A program made the translations under genes and the position numbers. Under the pieces are notes generated by a model that was not told where the DNA came from, made no database searches, and saw nothing but the letters and a program-made list of their open reading frames with translations. From the NCBI RefSeq assembly GCF_025947365.1, contig NZ_CP110012.1, positions 3,534,001 through 3,598,000 on the forward strand: 64,000 bases of DNA. Direction: 5' to 3'. This DNA comes from Flavobacterium sp. N502540. GTDB lineage: Bacteria > Bacteroidota > Bacteroidia > Flavobacteriales > Flavobacteriaceae. Of the stretch, positions 52,325-61,931 are shown in pieces. Positions within the stretch are counted from its first letter, which is position 1, and each line of letters begins with the position of its first letter.

Positions 52325-52849
52325 ATGAAAATTGTAGCCTTTGGAGGAAGTAACAGTCAGCATTCGATAAACAAACAGCTGGCGACTTATGCGGCAAGTT
52401 TATTCGACAATGGAACGGTTGAGGTTTTAGATCTTAATGATTTTGCCATGCCTTTGTTTAGTGTCGATTTAGAAAAAGAAATTGGTCAGCATGAGCTGGC
52501 AAAAACATTTTTGCAAAAGATTGAAAATGCAGATCTGTTGGTAATTTCTTTGGCAGAAAACAACGGAAATTACTCTGCGGCTTTCAAGAATTTGTTTGAT
52601 TGGAGTTCGAGGATCATGAAAGAAATTTTTCAGCAAAAACCAATGCTTTTAATGGCTACTTCGCCGGGAGCAAGAGGAGGAGCTTCGGTTTTGGAAATTG
52701 CCAATAACGCTTTACCAAGATATGGAGCACAGATTAAGGCTACTTTTTCATTGCCTGCATTTAACGCGAATTTTGATTTGGAGGAAAATAAAATTTCAAA
52801 TGAAGAGTTAAATAAAGAATTAAAAGACATTATTAAGTCTAGTTTCTAA
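52325..52849 (+). CDS. NAD(P)H-dependent FMN reductase-type oxidoreductase (174 aa)
   Basis: Flavodoxin-like fold with IVAFGGSNSQHSINKQLA at the N-terminus (phosphate of FMN), VISLAENNGNYSAAFKNLFDW in the middle and LLMATSPGARGGASVLEI for the flavin loop. It should reduce FMN or quinones in the cytosol. The transglutaminase-like gene begins only 3 bp after its stop, so the pair is co-transcribed. Confidence 0.88.
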   Translation: MKIVAFGGSNSQHSINKQLATYAASLFDNGTVEVLDLNDFAMPLFSVDLEKEIGQHELAKTFLQKIENADLLVISLAENNGNYSAAFKNLFDWSSRIMKEIFQQKPMLLMATSPGARGGASVLEIANNALPRYGAQIKATFSLPAFNANFDLEENKISNEELNKELKDIIKSSF

Positions 52850-52852
52850 TTT

Positions 52853-53830
52853 ATGATTCCAAAAAAGATTGTCCTTACTGTTTTCTTCCTGAGTTTTATC
52901 TTTCTGTTTCGTGTAAACGCGCAAAAGTACAATACGATTGATAATACGGTATTAAAGTATCCCGCTAATTTTAATTCAGTAGAAAGCCTGGCAGAAAGAA
53001 TACAAAAAGATTTTACTTCAGATTATGATAAAGCGAGGGCTATTTACAGCTGGATTGCTTTAAACATAAAATACGATTACAAAGCCTATCTGAATCCGCC
53101 AAAACCGCTCAGATTTACCTATATTAATGAAGCGGATAAACAAGCGAAAATTGCAGTTTTAAAGGAAAAAACATGGCAGAACACTTTCGAATCCCGAAAA
53201 GCGGTTTGTGAAGGTTTTACACTTTTATATCAGGAATTGGCCTATTTAACGGGTTTGAAATGTGAGGTGATCCGAGGAGATTCTAAACGATCGTTGAGTG
53301 ATATCGGACGTAAAAATTCGTTTTCCAATCATTCCTGGAATTTGGTTGAGGTGGATAGAAAATGGATTTTGGTTGATGTAACCTGGGGACAGGGATACTA
53401 CGACAGTGACAAAAAAGTGGCTGTGACTCATTTTTCACCCGTTTATTTTGATACCGATCCCAAGTACTTTTTCGCCAAGCATTTTCCGGATTCGGGAACT
53501 TATCTGGGTAAAAAATTAAACAAAGAGGATTTTCTGAACGGACCATTACTTTTTGATGCTGCAATTGAAGGCGATCATGAGATTTTGGCGCCGGATTCAG
53601 GAATTATTCAGGCAAATGATGGGGATAAAATTCTTTTTAGGATTAAGAATATTGCAAAGACAGATCTGTTTTATTATTTGAAAAATGGAAAACCTGTTCG
53701 AATTGAAGATTCTAAGGTCGTAAGAGGAGCTTTAGAATTTGAGGTAATTTATGATAAAAAAATAGGCTCGTATATTACTTTTTTTCTGGATCGTGACGGT
53801 ATAATGTCATTTAAGATACTTTCAAAGTAA
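52853..53830 (+). CDS. Exported transglutaminase-like protein (325 aa)
   Basis: A signal peptide (about residues 1-23, ...RVNAQ) is followed by a transglutaminase-like core (about 60-200): ARAIYSWIALNIKYD, the nucleophile Cys in RKAVCEGFTLLYQELA, His in NHSWNLVEVDRKW and Asp in LVDVTWGQG. The C-terminal part (about 220-325) is beta-rich. The catalytic triad is complete, so it may be a protease or cross-linking enzyme of the envelope. The substrate is unknown. Confidence 0.88.
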   Translation: MIPKKIVLTVFFLSFIFLFRVNAQKYNTIDNTVLKYPANFNSVESLAERIQKDFTSDYDKARAIYSWIALNIKYDYKAYLNPPKPLRFTYINEADKQAKIAVLKEKTWQNTFESRKAVCEGFTLLYQELAYLTGLKCEVIRGDSKRSLSDIGRKNSFSNHSWNLVEVDRKWILVDVTWGQGYYDSDKKVAVTHFSPVYFDTDPKYFFAKHFPDSGTYLGKKLNKEDFLNGPLLFDAAIEGDHEILAPDSGIIQANDGDKILFRIKNIAKTDLFYYLKNGKPVRIEDSKVVRGALEFEVIYDKKIGSYITFFLDRDGIMSFKILSK

Positions 53831-53925
53831 AACGAAGCAGGATCTTTGCTTAAAGAGCTTCCTTCTTTGGTTAAATTGGCGTATCTTAGCCATTACAGTT
53901 ATAAAATTAATTTAACTGCCGGATT

Positions 53926-55101
53926 ATGGAGACAACTTATTTGAAATCAATTTTAGACAATGATTTCTATAAATTTACAATGCAGCATGCTGTAATCAAA
54001 CTTTTTCCCAAGGCTCAGGTTCGTTACGGCTTTATCAACAGGGGAAATCATTTTTTTCCGCCTGGATTTGGAGATTTACTTCGAAAATCGGTTGATGCAA
54101 TGGCAGATCTGCGGTTGACAAAAGAAGAAAAACAATATTTGTGGCAGCATTGTTCTTATCTGGATCCCACTTATTTTGATTTTTTGCAAGGCTATAACTT
54201 TGACCCGTCCGAGGTTCAGATTACTCAGACAGGTTCTGAGTTAAAAGTAACTGTTGAGGGCTATTGGTATCGTACCATTTTATGGGAAGTGCCACTGATG
54301 GGATTGATTTCTGAGCTGTTTTATAAGACCGGTCAATCCATTCGACTGGAAGATGAAGCTTTAAAAAGAGTAACCAAAGACAAGATTGACAATTACAATA
54401 AAATTGGCGTTTCGATTTTAGAGTTTGGAACCCGACGACGCCATTCGTATGAGGTACATGCCCTGGTGAATGAGACACTTCGAAAATTTGGTTCGAATAG
54501 TTTTATAGGTACCAGTAATGTTCATTTTGCAATGACTAATAATATGCGGCCATTGGGTACTCATGCGCACGAATGGTTTATGTTTCATGCAGCGCAATAC
54601 GGTTTTAAAATGGCAAATATGATGGGCTTGGGACATTGGACGCAGGTGTACGATGGCGATCTCGGAATTGCACTGACAGATACCTATACTACAGCAGTGT
54701 TTTTTGAACAATTTGATAAAAAGTACTCGAAACTTTTTGACGGAGTACGTCACGATAGCGGAGATCCTATTGAATTTGCAGAAAAAGTAATTTCGCATTA
54801 TACCCAAATGGGAATTGATCCAAAATCGAAAGTGATCGTTTTTTCGGATTCGTTGAATTACGAGAAGGTGAAAAGAATAGCAGATTTTTGTAAAGATAAA
54901 ATCAAAATGTCATTTGGTGTCGGAACCAATTTTACCAACGATGCTGGCTTGCCTTCGATGAATATGGTGATAAAACTGACAGAAGTAAAATTGAATAATG
55001 ACCAGTGGCAAGGTGTTGTAAAACTTTCTGACGAAAAAAATAAAAATACCGGAACGCCCGAAATGATTGCTTTAGCAAAAGAAGTACTGGGAATCAAATA
55101 G
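53926..55101 (+). CDS. pncB: Nicotinate phosphoribosyltransferase (391 aa)
   Basis: PncB makes nicotinate mononucleotide in the NAD salvage pathway. Motifs include LDNDFYKFTMQHAVIKLFP at the N-terminus, LEFGTRRRHSYEVHALV near residue 167, RPLGTHAHEWFMFHAAQYG (the phosphorylatable His region), and GVRHDSGDPIEFAEKVI for the phosphate loop. Length is normal. It precedes parE on the same strand by about 160 bp. Confidence 0.95.
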   Translation: METTYLKSILDNDFYKFTMQHAVIKLFPKAQVRYGFINRGNHFFPPGFGDLLRKSVDAMADLRLTKEEKQYLWQHCSYLDPTYFDFLQGYNFDPSEVQITQTGSELKVTVEGYWYRTILWEVPLMGLISELFYKTGQSIRLEDEALKRVTKDKIDNYNKIGVSILEFGTRRRHSYEVHALVNETLRKFGSNSFIGTSNVHFAMTNNMRPLGTHAHEWFMFHAAQYGFKMANMMGLGHWTQVYDGDLGIALTDTYTTAVFFEQFDKKYSKLFDGVRHDSGDPIEFAEKVISHYTQMGIDPKSKVIVFSDSLNYEKVKRIADFCKDKIKMSFGVGTNFTNDAGLPSMNMVIKLTEVKLNNDQWQGVVKLSDEKNKNTGTPEMIALAKEVLGIK

Positions 55102-55129
55102 TATTTTTTACCATAAAGCTGATTTTTTA

Positions 55130-55137
55130 TATTTTTG
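55130..55137 (+). promoter_or_regulatory. Candidate -7 element of parE
   Basis: TATTTTTG matches TAnnTTTG; no -33 box is evident. The leader to the ATG at 55263 would be about 120 nt. Confidence 0.25.
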
Positions 55138-55262
55138 GTTTGCGGATTGTTTTAAAATCAATGTAAATAGGGTTTAAAGCTGTTATTATTCGTAACAAAA
55201 ATAAAATACGCTTTCATTTTTTGACTATAAATGGTACATTAGCCAAAAATCCAATTCACTTT

Positions 55263-57134
55263 ATGCTAGAGCAAAATCAATATACCGAAGATAACATTCG
55301 ATCACTCGATTGGAAAGAACATATCCGTATGCGTCCCGGAATGTATATCGGGAAATTGGGAGACGGATCTTCGCCTGATGATGGTATTTATATTCTTCTA
55401 AAAGAGGTACTGGACAACTGTATTGATGAGTTTGTAATGGGCTCAGGAAAAACTATTGAAGTGACTATCAGAGATAAAACGGTTTCGGTTCGTGATTACG
55501 GACGTGGAATTCCGTTAGGGAAAGTGGTGGATGTTGTTTCAAAAATGAATACGGGAGGAAAGTACGATTCAAAAGCTTTCCAGAAATCGGTTGGTTTGAA
55601 TGGTGTCGGAACAAAAGCGGTGAATGCATTGTCGAACTATTTTCGTGTAGAATCGGTTCGTGATGATAAACAAAAAGCAGCAGAGTTTTCAGCGGGAAAT
55701 CTGGTTCTTGAAGAAGATGTGATTGATACTACCAAGCGAAAAGGAACAAAAGTAACTTTTACGCCGGATGAATCGATTTTTAAAAATTACAAATTCCGTT
55801 TAGAATATGTGATCAAAATGGTCAAGAACTATTGTTATCTGAACAATGGACTAACCATTATTTTCAACGGTGAAAAATATTATTCGGAGAACGGACTTCG
55901 TGATTTATTAGAAGAAACCATCAATGAAGAAGATTTAGAATACCCTATTATCCATTTAAAAGAGCATGATATTGAAGTAGCGTTAACGCACAGTAAAACG
56001 CAATACAGTGAAGAATATCACTCTTTTGTCAACGGACAAAACACTACACAAGGAGGAACGCACTTAGCAGCTTATAGAGAAGCAATTGTAAAAACCATTC
56101 GAGAGTTTTACAATAAAAACTTTGAAGCATCTGACGTTCGTAAATCGATTGTGAGTGCGATTAGTATTAAGGTTATGGAGCCGGTTTTTGAGTCTCAGAC
56201 TAAAACCAAATTAGGTTCTACCGATATGGGTTCTGATGACGGGACACCCCCGGTTTCGGTTCGTACCTTTGTGAACGATTTTATCAAAACCAAGTTAGAC
56301 AATTACCTGCATAAAAATCCAACGACCGCAGAAGCCTTATTGCGAAAAATTTTGCAGGCCGAACGCGAGCGAAAAGAATTGTCCGGAATTAGAAAACTGG
56401 CTACAGATCGTGCTAAAAAGGCCAATCTTCACAATAAGAAATTAAGAGATTGCCGTGCGCATCTTCCGGATACAAAGAATCCAAGAAACCTGGAGAGTAC
56501 CCTTTTCATTACCGAGGGAGATTCGGCTTCCGGATCGATCACCAAATCGCGTGATGTGAATACACAGGCCGTTTTTAGTTTGCGTGGTAAGCCTCTGAAT
56601 TCCTATGGAATGAGTAAGAAAATTGTTTATGAAAATGAAGAATTTAATTTATTGCAGGCAGCGCTTGATATCGAAGACGGACTGGAAAAATTGCGTTACA
56701 ACAATATCGTAATCGCAACCGATGCCGATGTCGACGGTATGCACATTCGTTTGCTGTTGATTACTTTTTTCCTTCAGTTTTTCCCTGAGTTAATTAAAGA
56801 AGGCCATTTATATATTTTGCAGACACCGCTTTTCAGGGTTCGTAATAAAAAAGAAACCATCTATTGTTATTCTGAAGAAGAACGAAAAGACGCGATCGAA
56901 AAACTAAAACCAAAACCAGAAATCACCCGATTTAAAGGTTTAGGAGAGATTTCTCCGGATGAGTTTAAAAATTTCATCGGAGACACCATTCGCCTTGACC
57001 CAATTATGATGGATAAAAATACCTCAATCGAGCAATTATTATCTTTTTACATGGGTAAAAACACACCGGACAGACAAGAGTTTATTATTAAGAATTTGAA
57101 GGTGGAACTGGATGCAGTTGAAGAAGAAGTTTAA
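55263..57134 (+). CDS. parE: DNA topoisomerase IV subunit B (623 aa)
   Basis: The GHKL ATPase part has [28 protein letters not shown] and [14 protein letters not shown]. The TOPRIM part has [24 protein letters not shown] and [18 protein letters not shown] gyrB-type tail insertion is missing. The frame opens at a TTG (55221), but the ATG at 55263 ([15 protein letters not shown]) matches the family. The partner parC lies directly downstream, and the pair decatenates replicated chromosomes. A hairpin separates the two genes. Confidence 0.93.
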   Translation: MLEQNQYTEDNIRSLDWKEHIRMRPGMYIGKLGDGSSPDDGIYILLKEVLDNCIDEFVMGSGKTIEVTIRDKTVSVRDYGRGIPLGKVVDVVSKMNTGGKYDSKAFQKSVGLNGVGTKAVNALSNYFRVESVRDDKQKAAEFSAGNLVLEEDVIDTTKRKGTKVTFTPDESIFKNYKFRLEYVIKMVKNYCYLNNGLTIIFNGEKYYSENGLRDLLEETINEEDLEYPIIHLKEHDIEVALTHSKTQYSEEYHSFVNGQNTTQGGTHLAAYREAIVKTIREFYNKNFEASDVRKSIVSAISIKVMEPVFESQTKTKLGSTDMGSDDGTPPVSVRTFVNDFIKTKLDNYLHKNPTTAEALLRKILQAERERKELSGIRKLATDRAKKANLHNKKLRDCRAHLPDTKNPRNLESTLFITEGDSASGSITKSRDVNTQAVFSLRGKPLNSYGMSKKIVYENEEFNLLQAALDIEDGLEKLRYNNIVIATDADVDGMHIRLLLITFFLQFFPELIKEGHLYILQTPLFRVRNKKETIYCYSEEERKDAIEKLKPKPEITRFKGLGEISPDEFKNFIGDTIRLDPIMMDKNTSIEQLLSFYMGKNTPDRQEFIIKNLKVELDAVEEEV

Positions 57135-57144
57135 GATTTAAATA

Positions 57145-57171
57145 AAAATACTAGACAATGTCTAGTATTTT
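57145..57171. terminator. Hairpin between parE and parC
   Basis: AAAATACTAGAC (57145-57156) pairs perfectly with GTCTAGTATTTT (57160-57171), 3-nt loop, followed by TT. It could reduce read-through, so parC levels may differ from parE. Confidence 0.75.
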
Positions 57172-57256
57172 TTGATTTCAAAAAAACGCAGTCACTGTCT
57201 GCGATTTTTAAATTAACTTCTTGAAAACAAATGAATTATAATTACAAGATAATTAG

Positions 57257-59974
57257 ATGAAAGACGAAGAAGACGATAACATCATTCCGGGCGACGACGA
57301 GAATAATTCAGAAGAAAACCTGGATAACATTCAGGAAGGAGATGACGATGAAATTATCGATGTAGATGCCAAACATTTTGAAGGAGCACATTTTTACGAA
57401 AATCAGGAACAGGAAGGTGAAGACGTAATTACGAAAGTTACCGGAATGTACAAGGACTGGTTTTTGGACTATGCTTCGTACGTAATTCTGGAACGTGCAG
57501 TTCCTGCTATCGAGGACGGATTTAAACCCGTTCAGCGTCGTATTATGCATTCTTTGAAAGAGCTGGATGATGGTCGTTATAACAAAGTTGCCAATGTTGT
57601 TGGTCACACCATGCAGTATCATCCACACGGAGATGCGAGTATTGGTGATGCTATGGTACAAATTGGACAAAAAGATTTATTGATCGATTGTCAGGGTAAC
57701 TGGGGTAATATTTTAACAGGTGACGGAGCAGCAGCTTCGCGTTACATTGAGGCACGTTTGTCAAAATTTGCTTTAGAGGTTTTGTATTCTCCAAAAATTA
57801 CCGATTGGGGTGTTTCCTACGATGGTCGTCGTGCAGAACCGAACAACCTTCCGGTAAAATTCCCGTTGCTTTTGGCACAGGGGGCAGAAGGGATTGCAGT
57901 AGGACTTTCGACAAAAGTTTTGCCTCATAACTTCAACGAATTAATTGATGCTTCGATTAAAATCTTAAAAGGAAGAGCTTTTACGCTGTATCCTGATTTT
58001 ATGACGCAGGGTATTGCCGACGTGTCTAATTATAATGACGGACTTCGTGGCGGACGTGTGCGTGTGCGTGCTAAAATTGCTCAGTTGGATAAAAATACAC
58101 TGGTAATCACACAAATTCCGTTTTCGACCAATACCTCGAGTTTAATTGACAGTATTTTGAAAGCCAACGAAAAAGGTAAAATCAAAATCAAGAAAATTGA
58201 AGACAATACTGCAGCCGATGTTGAGATTTTAATTCATCTTTTTCCGGGAGTTTCTCCGGATAAAACCATAGACGCGCTGTTTGCTTTTACAGCTTGTGAA
58301 ACTTCTGTGGCACCTTTAGGCTGTGTGATTGAAGACAATAAGCCTTTGTTTATCGGAGTTTCTGAGATGTTGAAAATATCGACTCACAGAACCGTTGATT
58401 TACTTCGTCAGGAGTTGGAAATTCAGTTAGAGGAATTAAAAAATAAATGGCACTTCTCGACTTTAGAAAAAATCTTTATCCGCGAAGAAATGTACATTGA
58501 CTTCAAATTGTATTCAGATAGAGAGTCACTTTACAAATATTTATACGACCGTTTTGAGCCGTTCAAAAAATCATTCGTCAGAGAAATCAACGATGAAGAT
58601 TTACAACGTTTGACTCAAATACCGATGATTCGTATTACCCGTTTTGACTCTGACAAGGCCGATGATTTCATCGCGAAGTTAGAAGATGAAATGAAGGAGG
58701 TAGAGTACAATCTGGAGAATTTAACGGATTTTGCAATTGCCTACTTTACTAAATTAAAAGAGAAATACGGAAAAGGACGCGAGCGTCAGACTGAACTTCG
58801 TGTTTTTGATAATGTCGAAGCTACAAAAGTTGTTTTGCGTAATACAAAACTTTTTGTAAACAGAGAAGAAGGTTTCGTAGGAACCAGTTTAAAGAAAGAC
58901 GAATACGTAGCCGATTGTTCTGATATCGATGATGTTATTGTGTTCCTGCGCGATGGTACAATGATGATTTCAAAAGTAGATGCCAAAACATTTATAGGAA
59001 AAGATATTATACACGTCGCTGTTTTTGATAAGAGCGATAAGCGTACGATTTACAACATGATGTATCGTGATGGTAAATCCGGACCTTCCTATATTAAGCG
59101 TTTTAATGTTACCGGAGTTACACGTGATAAAGCGTATGATCTGACTAACGGGACAAATGGTTCGCAGGTGGTTTATTTTTCGCATAATCCGAATGGAGAG
59201 GCAGAGGTCGTTACTATTTTACTGCGTCAAATTGGAACCATTAAAAAACTGAAATTCGATATTGATTTTGCTAAACTGGCCATCAAAGGACGTGGATCAA
59301 AAGGAAATTTGGTTACCAAATATCCAATCAAGAAAATAGAATTAAAAGAAAAAGGAATTTCGACTTTGCTGCCAAGAAAAGTCTGGTTTGATGATACCGT
59401 TAAGCGTTTAAATGTTGATGCCCGAGGAGAATTGCTGGGAGAGTTTAAACCAAGCGATAAAATTTTGATCATAAGTCAGGCCGGTAAGTTGAAGGTGATT
59501 ATTCCGGAATTATCGACTCATTTCGAAGAGGATATGATTGTTTTGGAAAAATGGAAACCTAAAAAACCAATTTCGGCAATCTATTACGATGGAGAAAAAG
59601 AACGTTACTTCTTAAAACGTTTCCTTGTGGAAAATGAGGGTAAAGAAGAAAGTTTTATTACAGATCACCCGAACTCGCAATTAGAAATTGTATCAACAGA
59701 TTACCGTCCGGTAGCCCAGTTGGTTTTTGCAAAAGTAAAAGGAGTTCAGAAAGAAGATTTACATATTGATGTTGAAGATTTTATTGCCGTAAAAGGTTTT
59801 AAAGCACTCGGAAATCAACTGACGACTGATAAGCTAAAACAAGTAAATCTGTTAGAACCTCTGCCTTATGAAGAACCGGTTGAAGAAGTTCCGGAGAGGG
59901 TAATCGGAGATGATGATGACGCTGTTGAAACAGAATTAGATGATGATGGCCAGATAGGTCTGGTTCTTGAATAA
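57257..59974 (+). CDS. parC: DNA topoisomerase IV subunit A with acidic ends (905 aa)
   Basis: After an acidic N-terminal extension of some 65 residues comes the core: YKDWFLDYASYVILERAVP, GFKPVQRRIMHSL, HPHGDASIGDAM and the active-site Tyr in AASRYIEARLSKFALEV. The C-terminal domain (about 560-870) holds beta-pinwheel-like repeats, then an acidic tail (DDDDAVETELDDDGQIG). Homologues usually start right at the YKDWFLDY-type region. It partners with parE upstream. A terminator follows. Confidence 0.93.
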   Translation: MKDEEDDNIIPGDDENNSEENLDNIQEGDDDEIIDVDAKHFEGAHFYENQEQEGEDVITKVTGMYKDWFLDYASYVILERAVPAIEDGFKPVQRRIMHSLKELDDGRYNKVANVVGHTMQYHPHGDASIGDAMVQIGQKDLLIDCQGNWGNILTGDGAAASRYIEARLSKFALEVLYSPKITDWGVSYDGRRAEPNNLPVKFPLLLAQGAEGIAVGLSTKVLPHNFNELIDASIKILKGRAFTLYPDFMTQGIADVSNYNDGLRGGRVRVRAKIAQLDKNTLVITQIPFSTNTSSLIDSILKANEKGKIKIKKIEDNTAADVEILIHLFPGVSPDKTIDALFAFTACETSVAPLGCVIEDNKPLFIGVSEMLKISTHRTVDLLRQELEIQLEELKNKWHFSTLEKIFIREEMYIDFKLYSDRESLYKYLYDRFEPFKKSFVREINDEDLQRLTQIPMIRITRFDSDKADDFIAKLEDEMKEVEYNLENLTDFAIAYFTKLKEKYGKGRERQTELRVFDNVEATKVVLRNTKLFVNREEGFVGTSLKKDEYVADCSDIDDVIVFLRDGTMMISKVDAKTFIGKDIIHVAVFDKSDKRTIYNMMYRDGKSGPSYIKRFNVTGVTRDKAYDLTNGTNGSQVVYFSHNPNGEAEVVTILLRQIGTIKKLKFDIDFAKLAIKGRGSKGNLVTKYPIKKIELKEKGISTLLPRKVWFDDTVKRLNVDARGELLGEFKPSDKILIISQAGKLKVIIPELSTHFEEDMIVLEKWKPKKPISAIYYDGEKERYFLKRFLVENEGKEESFITDHPNSQLEIVSTDYRPVAQLVFAKVKGVQKEDLHIDVEDFIAVKGFKALGNQLTTDKLKQVNLLEPLPYEEPVEEVPERVIGDDDDAVETELDDDGQIGLVLE

Positions 59975-59982
59975 TAGAAAAT

Positions 59983-60024
59983 AAAAAAGAGGAAGTTTCA
60001 AAATTTTGGAACTTCCTCTTTTTT
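59983..60024. terminator. Terminator of parC
   Basis: A perfect 15-bp stem (59983-59997 with 60010-60024) has A and T runs at its ends. Confidence 0.9.
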
Positions 60025-60104
60025 TATGTGTATAAGGCCATAGTTTTCTCTTGCCGTAAGCATTTTGTTAAAAAAATCAACTTTCGGAACGAAATTAATC
60101 AAAA

Positions 60105-60385
60105 CCAATAGCTCAGAAAGGGCTTCAGCAAGAGCATGGTGCGTAGCACTATGAATGATGATAACAATTATGGGTTATGCCCTGAAAGGGCAAAAGCCAG
60201 ATCGCAACGAAAAGCTCCAGACATATTTTGTGTGAAATCTTATAAGAAGTTGAACATTTTTTATAGGATTGTGTAGGGATCAAAAAATGCTTTTGCCCTT
60301 TCAGGGCAACACACCTCATTAATTTAGTTCATAACGCGTTGCGCTATGTTTGTGCTTTCGGGCTTTCAGCCCTTTTCTGTCCAAC
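60105..60385. repeat. Element of two diverged inverted copies of a ~90-bp unit
   Basis: The left half (about 60107-60197) and right half (about 60289-60385) align in inverted orientation, with a perfect 19-bp pair GCCCTGAAAGGGCAAAAGC (60179-60197) and its complement (60289-60307). Each arm also has its own hairpin (GCCCT-GAA-AGGGC). Weaker matches continue through CAGAAAGGGCT and the GCGTAGCACTATGAA-like region. It fills the 400-bp gap between parC and the TerC gene; nothing else was seen there. Confidence 0.75.
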
Positions 60386-60423
60386 TGTTGTTTTTAATTC
60401 CCAAACGAGAGTTTCAAAATAAC

Positions 60424-61203
60424 TTAATTTGACGAATGTTTTTTTCGGATTCGCATATTGATAAATTCGACAGCAAGCGAAAACGAAATGGCGAAGTACA
60501 AATAACCTTTCGGTACCGCTCCAATATGCTCACCTGCAAGTGCCGCATTCGATAAGTGCATGCTTTCCGTAATCAGCATAAAACCGATCAGAATCAAAAA
60601 TGAAAGCCCCAGTATTTGAATGGATGGATTCTTGTTGACAAAATTTCCAACAGGAACCGCAAACAACATCATAATCAATACCGAAATGACTACCGCTGTA
60701 ATCATGATCGTTAAAGCACCATGAACACCATTTGTCATACCGACAGCCGTTAAAATCGAGTCTACAGAAAAAATCAAATCGATCAGGAGGATTTGCATAA
60801 TGACGTTCGAGAATGATTTTTTGGCAGCAGTTTTAAGTGTTTTTTCCTCCTCAGCATGATGGTCCACTTTTTCGCTGATTTCTTTAGTACTCTTATAAAT
60901 CAGGAACAAACCGCCCAGAAATAAAATGACCGCCTGACCGGTAAAATCTCCTTCGAACCAGCCCCAGTGAATGCTGAAAAGTGTTGCTTTCATGGCAATC
61001 AGATACGAAATTCCCATCAACAGGGCGATACGCATAAACATGGCCAAAAACAAACCAATTCGGGTGGCTCTCTTTCGATCTTCTTCAGGTAATTTCCCCG
61101 TGACGATGGATATAAAAATAATATTGTCGATCCCCAGGACAATTTCTAGAAAAGTCAATGTCAGTAAGGCAATCCACACATCGGGGTTTAGAAAAACTTC
61201 CAT
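60424..61203 (-). CDS. TerC-family membrane protein (259 aa)
   Basis: Seven or so helices with the TerC/Alx hallmarks: LTFLEIVLGIDNIIFISIVTG (about residues 16-36) and LLIDLIFSVDSILTAVGM (about 138-155), both with Asp in membrane segments. A His-rich cytosolic loop (DHHAEEE) lies near 115. Related proteins help metal (manganese) export or tellurite resistance. The substrate is not proven. Start ATG at 61203. Confidence 0.92.
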   Translation of the reverse strand: MEVFLNPDVWIALLTLTFLEIVLGIDNIIFISIVTGKLPEEDRKRATRIGLFLAMFMRIALLMGISYLIAMKATLFSIHWGWFEGDFTGQAVILFLGGLFLIYKSTKEISEKVDHHAEEEKTLKTAAKKSFSNVIMQILLIDLIFSVDSILTAVGMTNGVHGALTIMITAVVISVLIMMLFAVPVGNFVNKNPSIQILGLSFLILIGFMLITESMHLSNAALAGEHIGAVPKGYLYFAISFSLAVEFINMRIRKKHSSN

Positions 61204-61237
61204 ACTAAAGGTGTTTTAAAACATTTAAATAGATTAT

Positions 61238-61609
61238 TTACTCAACTCTTACTACTGTGCCACGTTGTTTTTGGTCAGAACCCACCATTCCAAATTCAAA
61301 AGTGTAAGAATCCTTAGAAGTGGTTAGAATTTTCATGCTGATGGCTTTTTCTTCAGCCATATTTTTAGGGTGTTTTTTTTGTAAAATGTATTCACAATCA
61401 CTTACCCATCTGATGGTTGAAGTGTCTGTTTTACCTTCAAAAGTTTCGATTTCGATATTGTCTTTACGTTCAAAAACAGTGGTTTTTTTGACACCATTTA
61501 CTTCAAATTCAAATTTGAATTTTCCATTTTTAAAATCTTTGCAGTTGTGTTCTGCGTTGTAACATGACATTAAACCTAATAATGGAAGTAAGAATATAAT
61601 TTTTTTCAT
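61238..61609 (-). CDS. Small lipoprotein (123 aa)
   Basis: Lipobox LGLMSC, Cys about 16. The mature part has HNCKDFKNGKFKFEFEVNGV, a conserved-looking IETFEGKTDTSTIRWVSDCEY with a second Cys pair, and KMAEEKAISMKILTTSKDSYTF-type strands. The frame extends to 61681, but the ATG at 61609 starts the signal peptide. A function is not known; some databases label close relatives as topoisomerase IV, which the sequence does not support. Confidence 0.82.
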   Translation of the reverse strand: MKKIIFLLPLLGLMSCYNAEHNCKDFKNGKFKFEFEVNGVKKTTVFERKDNIEIETFEGKTDTSTIRWVSDCEYILQKKHPKNMAEEKAISMKILTTSKDSYTFEFGMVGSDQKQRGTVVRVE

Positions 61610-61628
61610 AATGTAATTTGTTTTTTTA

Positions 61629-61711
61629 AGGAGCTGATTCCTGCTGTACGCTATATCTTTTCCGTCAGCTGCGGCAGACATAAAAGGATACCGCTTCCAT
61701 CAGGGCTAGGG
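61629..61711. repeat. Dispersed palindromic element, copy 2
   Basis: The ends AGGAGCTGATTCCTGCTGTA and CCGCTTCCATCAGGGCTAGG match copy 1 (42673-42757), and both are followed inward by ATCTTTT and AAAAGGAT. The inner part differs (GTCAGCTGCGGCAGAC here). Confidence 0.8.
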
Positions 61712-61748
61712 CATTAGTATTTATTAGAGGATTTTTGAAGTACAAAGA

Positions 61749-61931
61749 TTATTTATATTTATAATAACAAAAGGATAAAAATAAAAATAGAACTAAAAAG
61801 TTTAAAAAAGTCAGAAAAAACAAGTTCCTTTTTCTGTTTTCAAAACCTTGTTCTGAAGCCAGTTTTGTTTTGCAGAATCGGATGAGAATCCACCAGTATA
61901 ATCCGCCAAGATCTGCATGAAATTCTATCAT
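61749..61931 (-). CDS. Small membrane protein coupled to the DinB-like gene (60 aa)
   Basis: Basic linker then one hydrophobic segment near the C-terminus (about residues 38-57, FFLTFLNFLVLFLFLSFCYY). Its ATG overlaps the DinB-like gene stop by 4 bases (ATGA), a sign of translational coupling. No family is recognised. Confidence 0.5.
   Translation of the reverse strand: MIEFHADLGGLYWWILIRFCKTKLASEQGFENRKRNLFFLTFLNFLVLFLFLSFCYYKYK

Noticed and set aside
55221..55262. TTG start 14 codons upstream for parE
   Set aside because: The ATG at 55263 begins the conserved N-terminus; the upstream codons look like leader.
61238..61609. Topoisomerase label for the small lipoprotein
   Set aside because: 123 residues with a lipobox and no topoisomerase motif.
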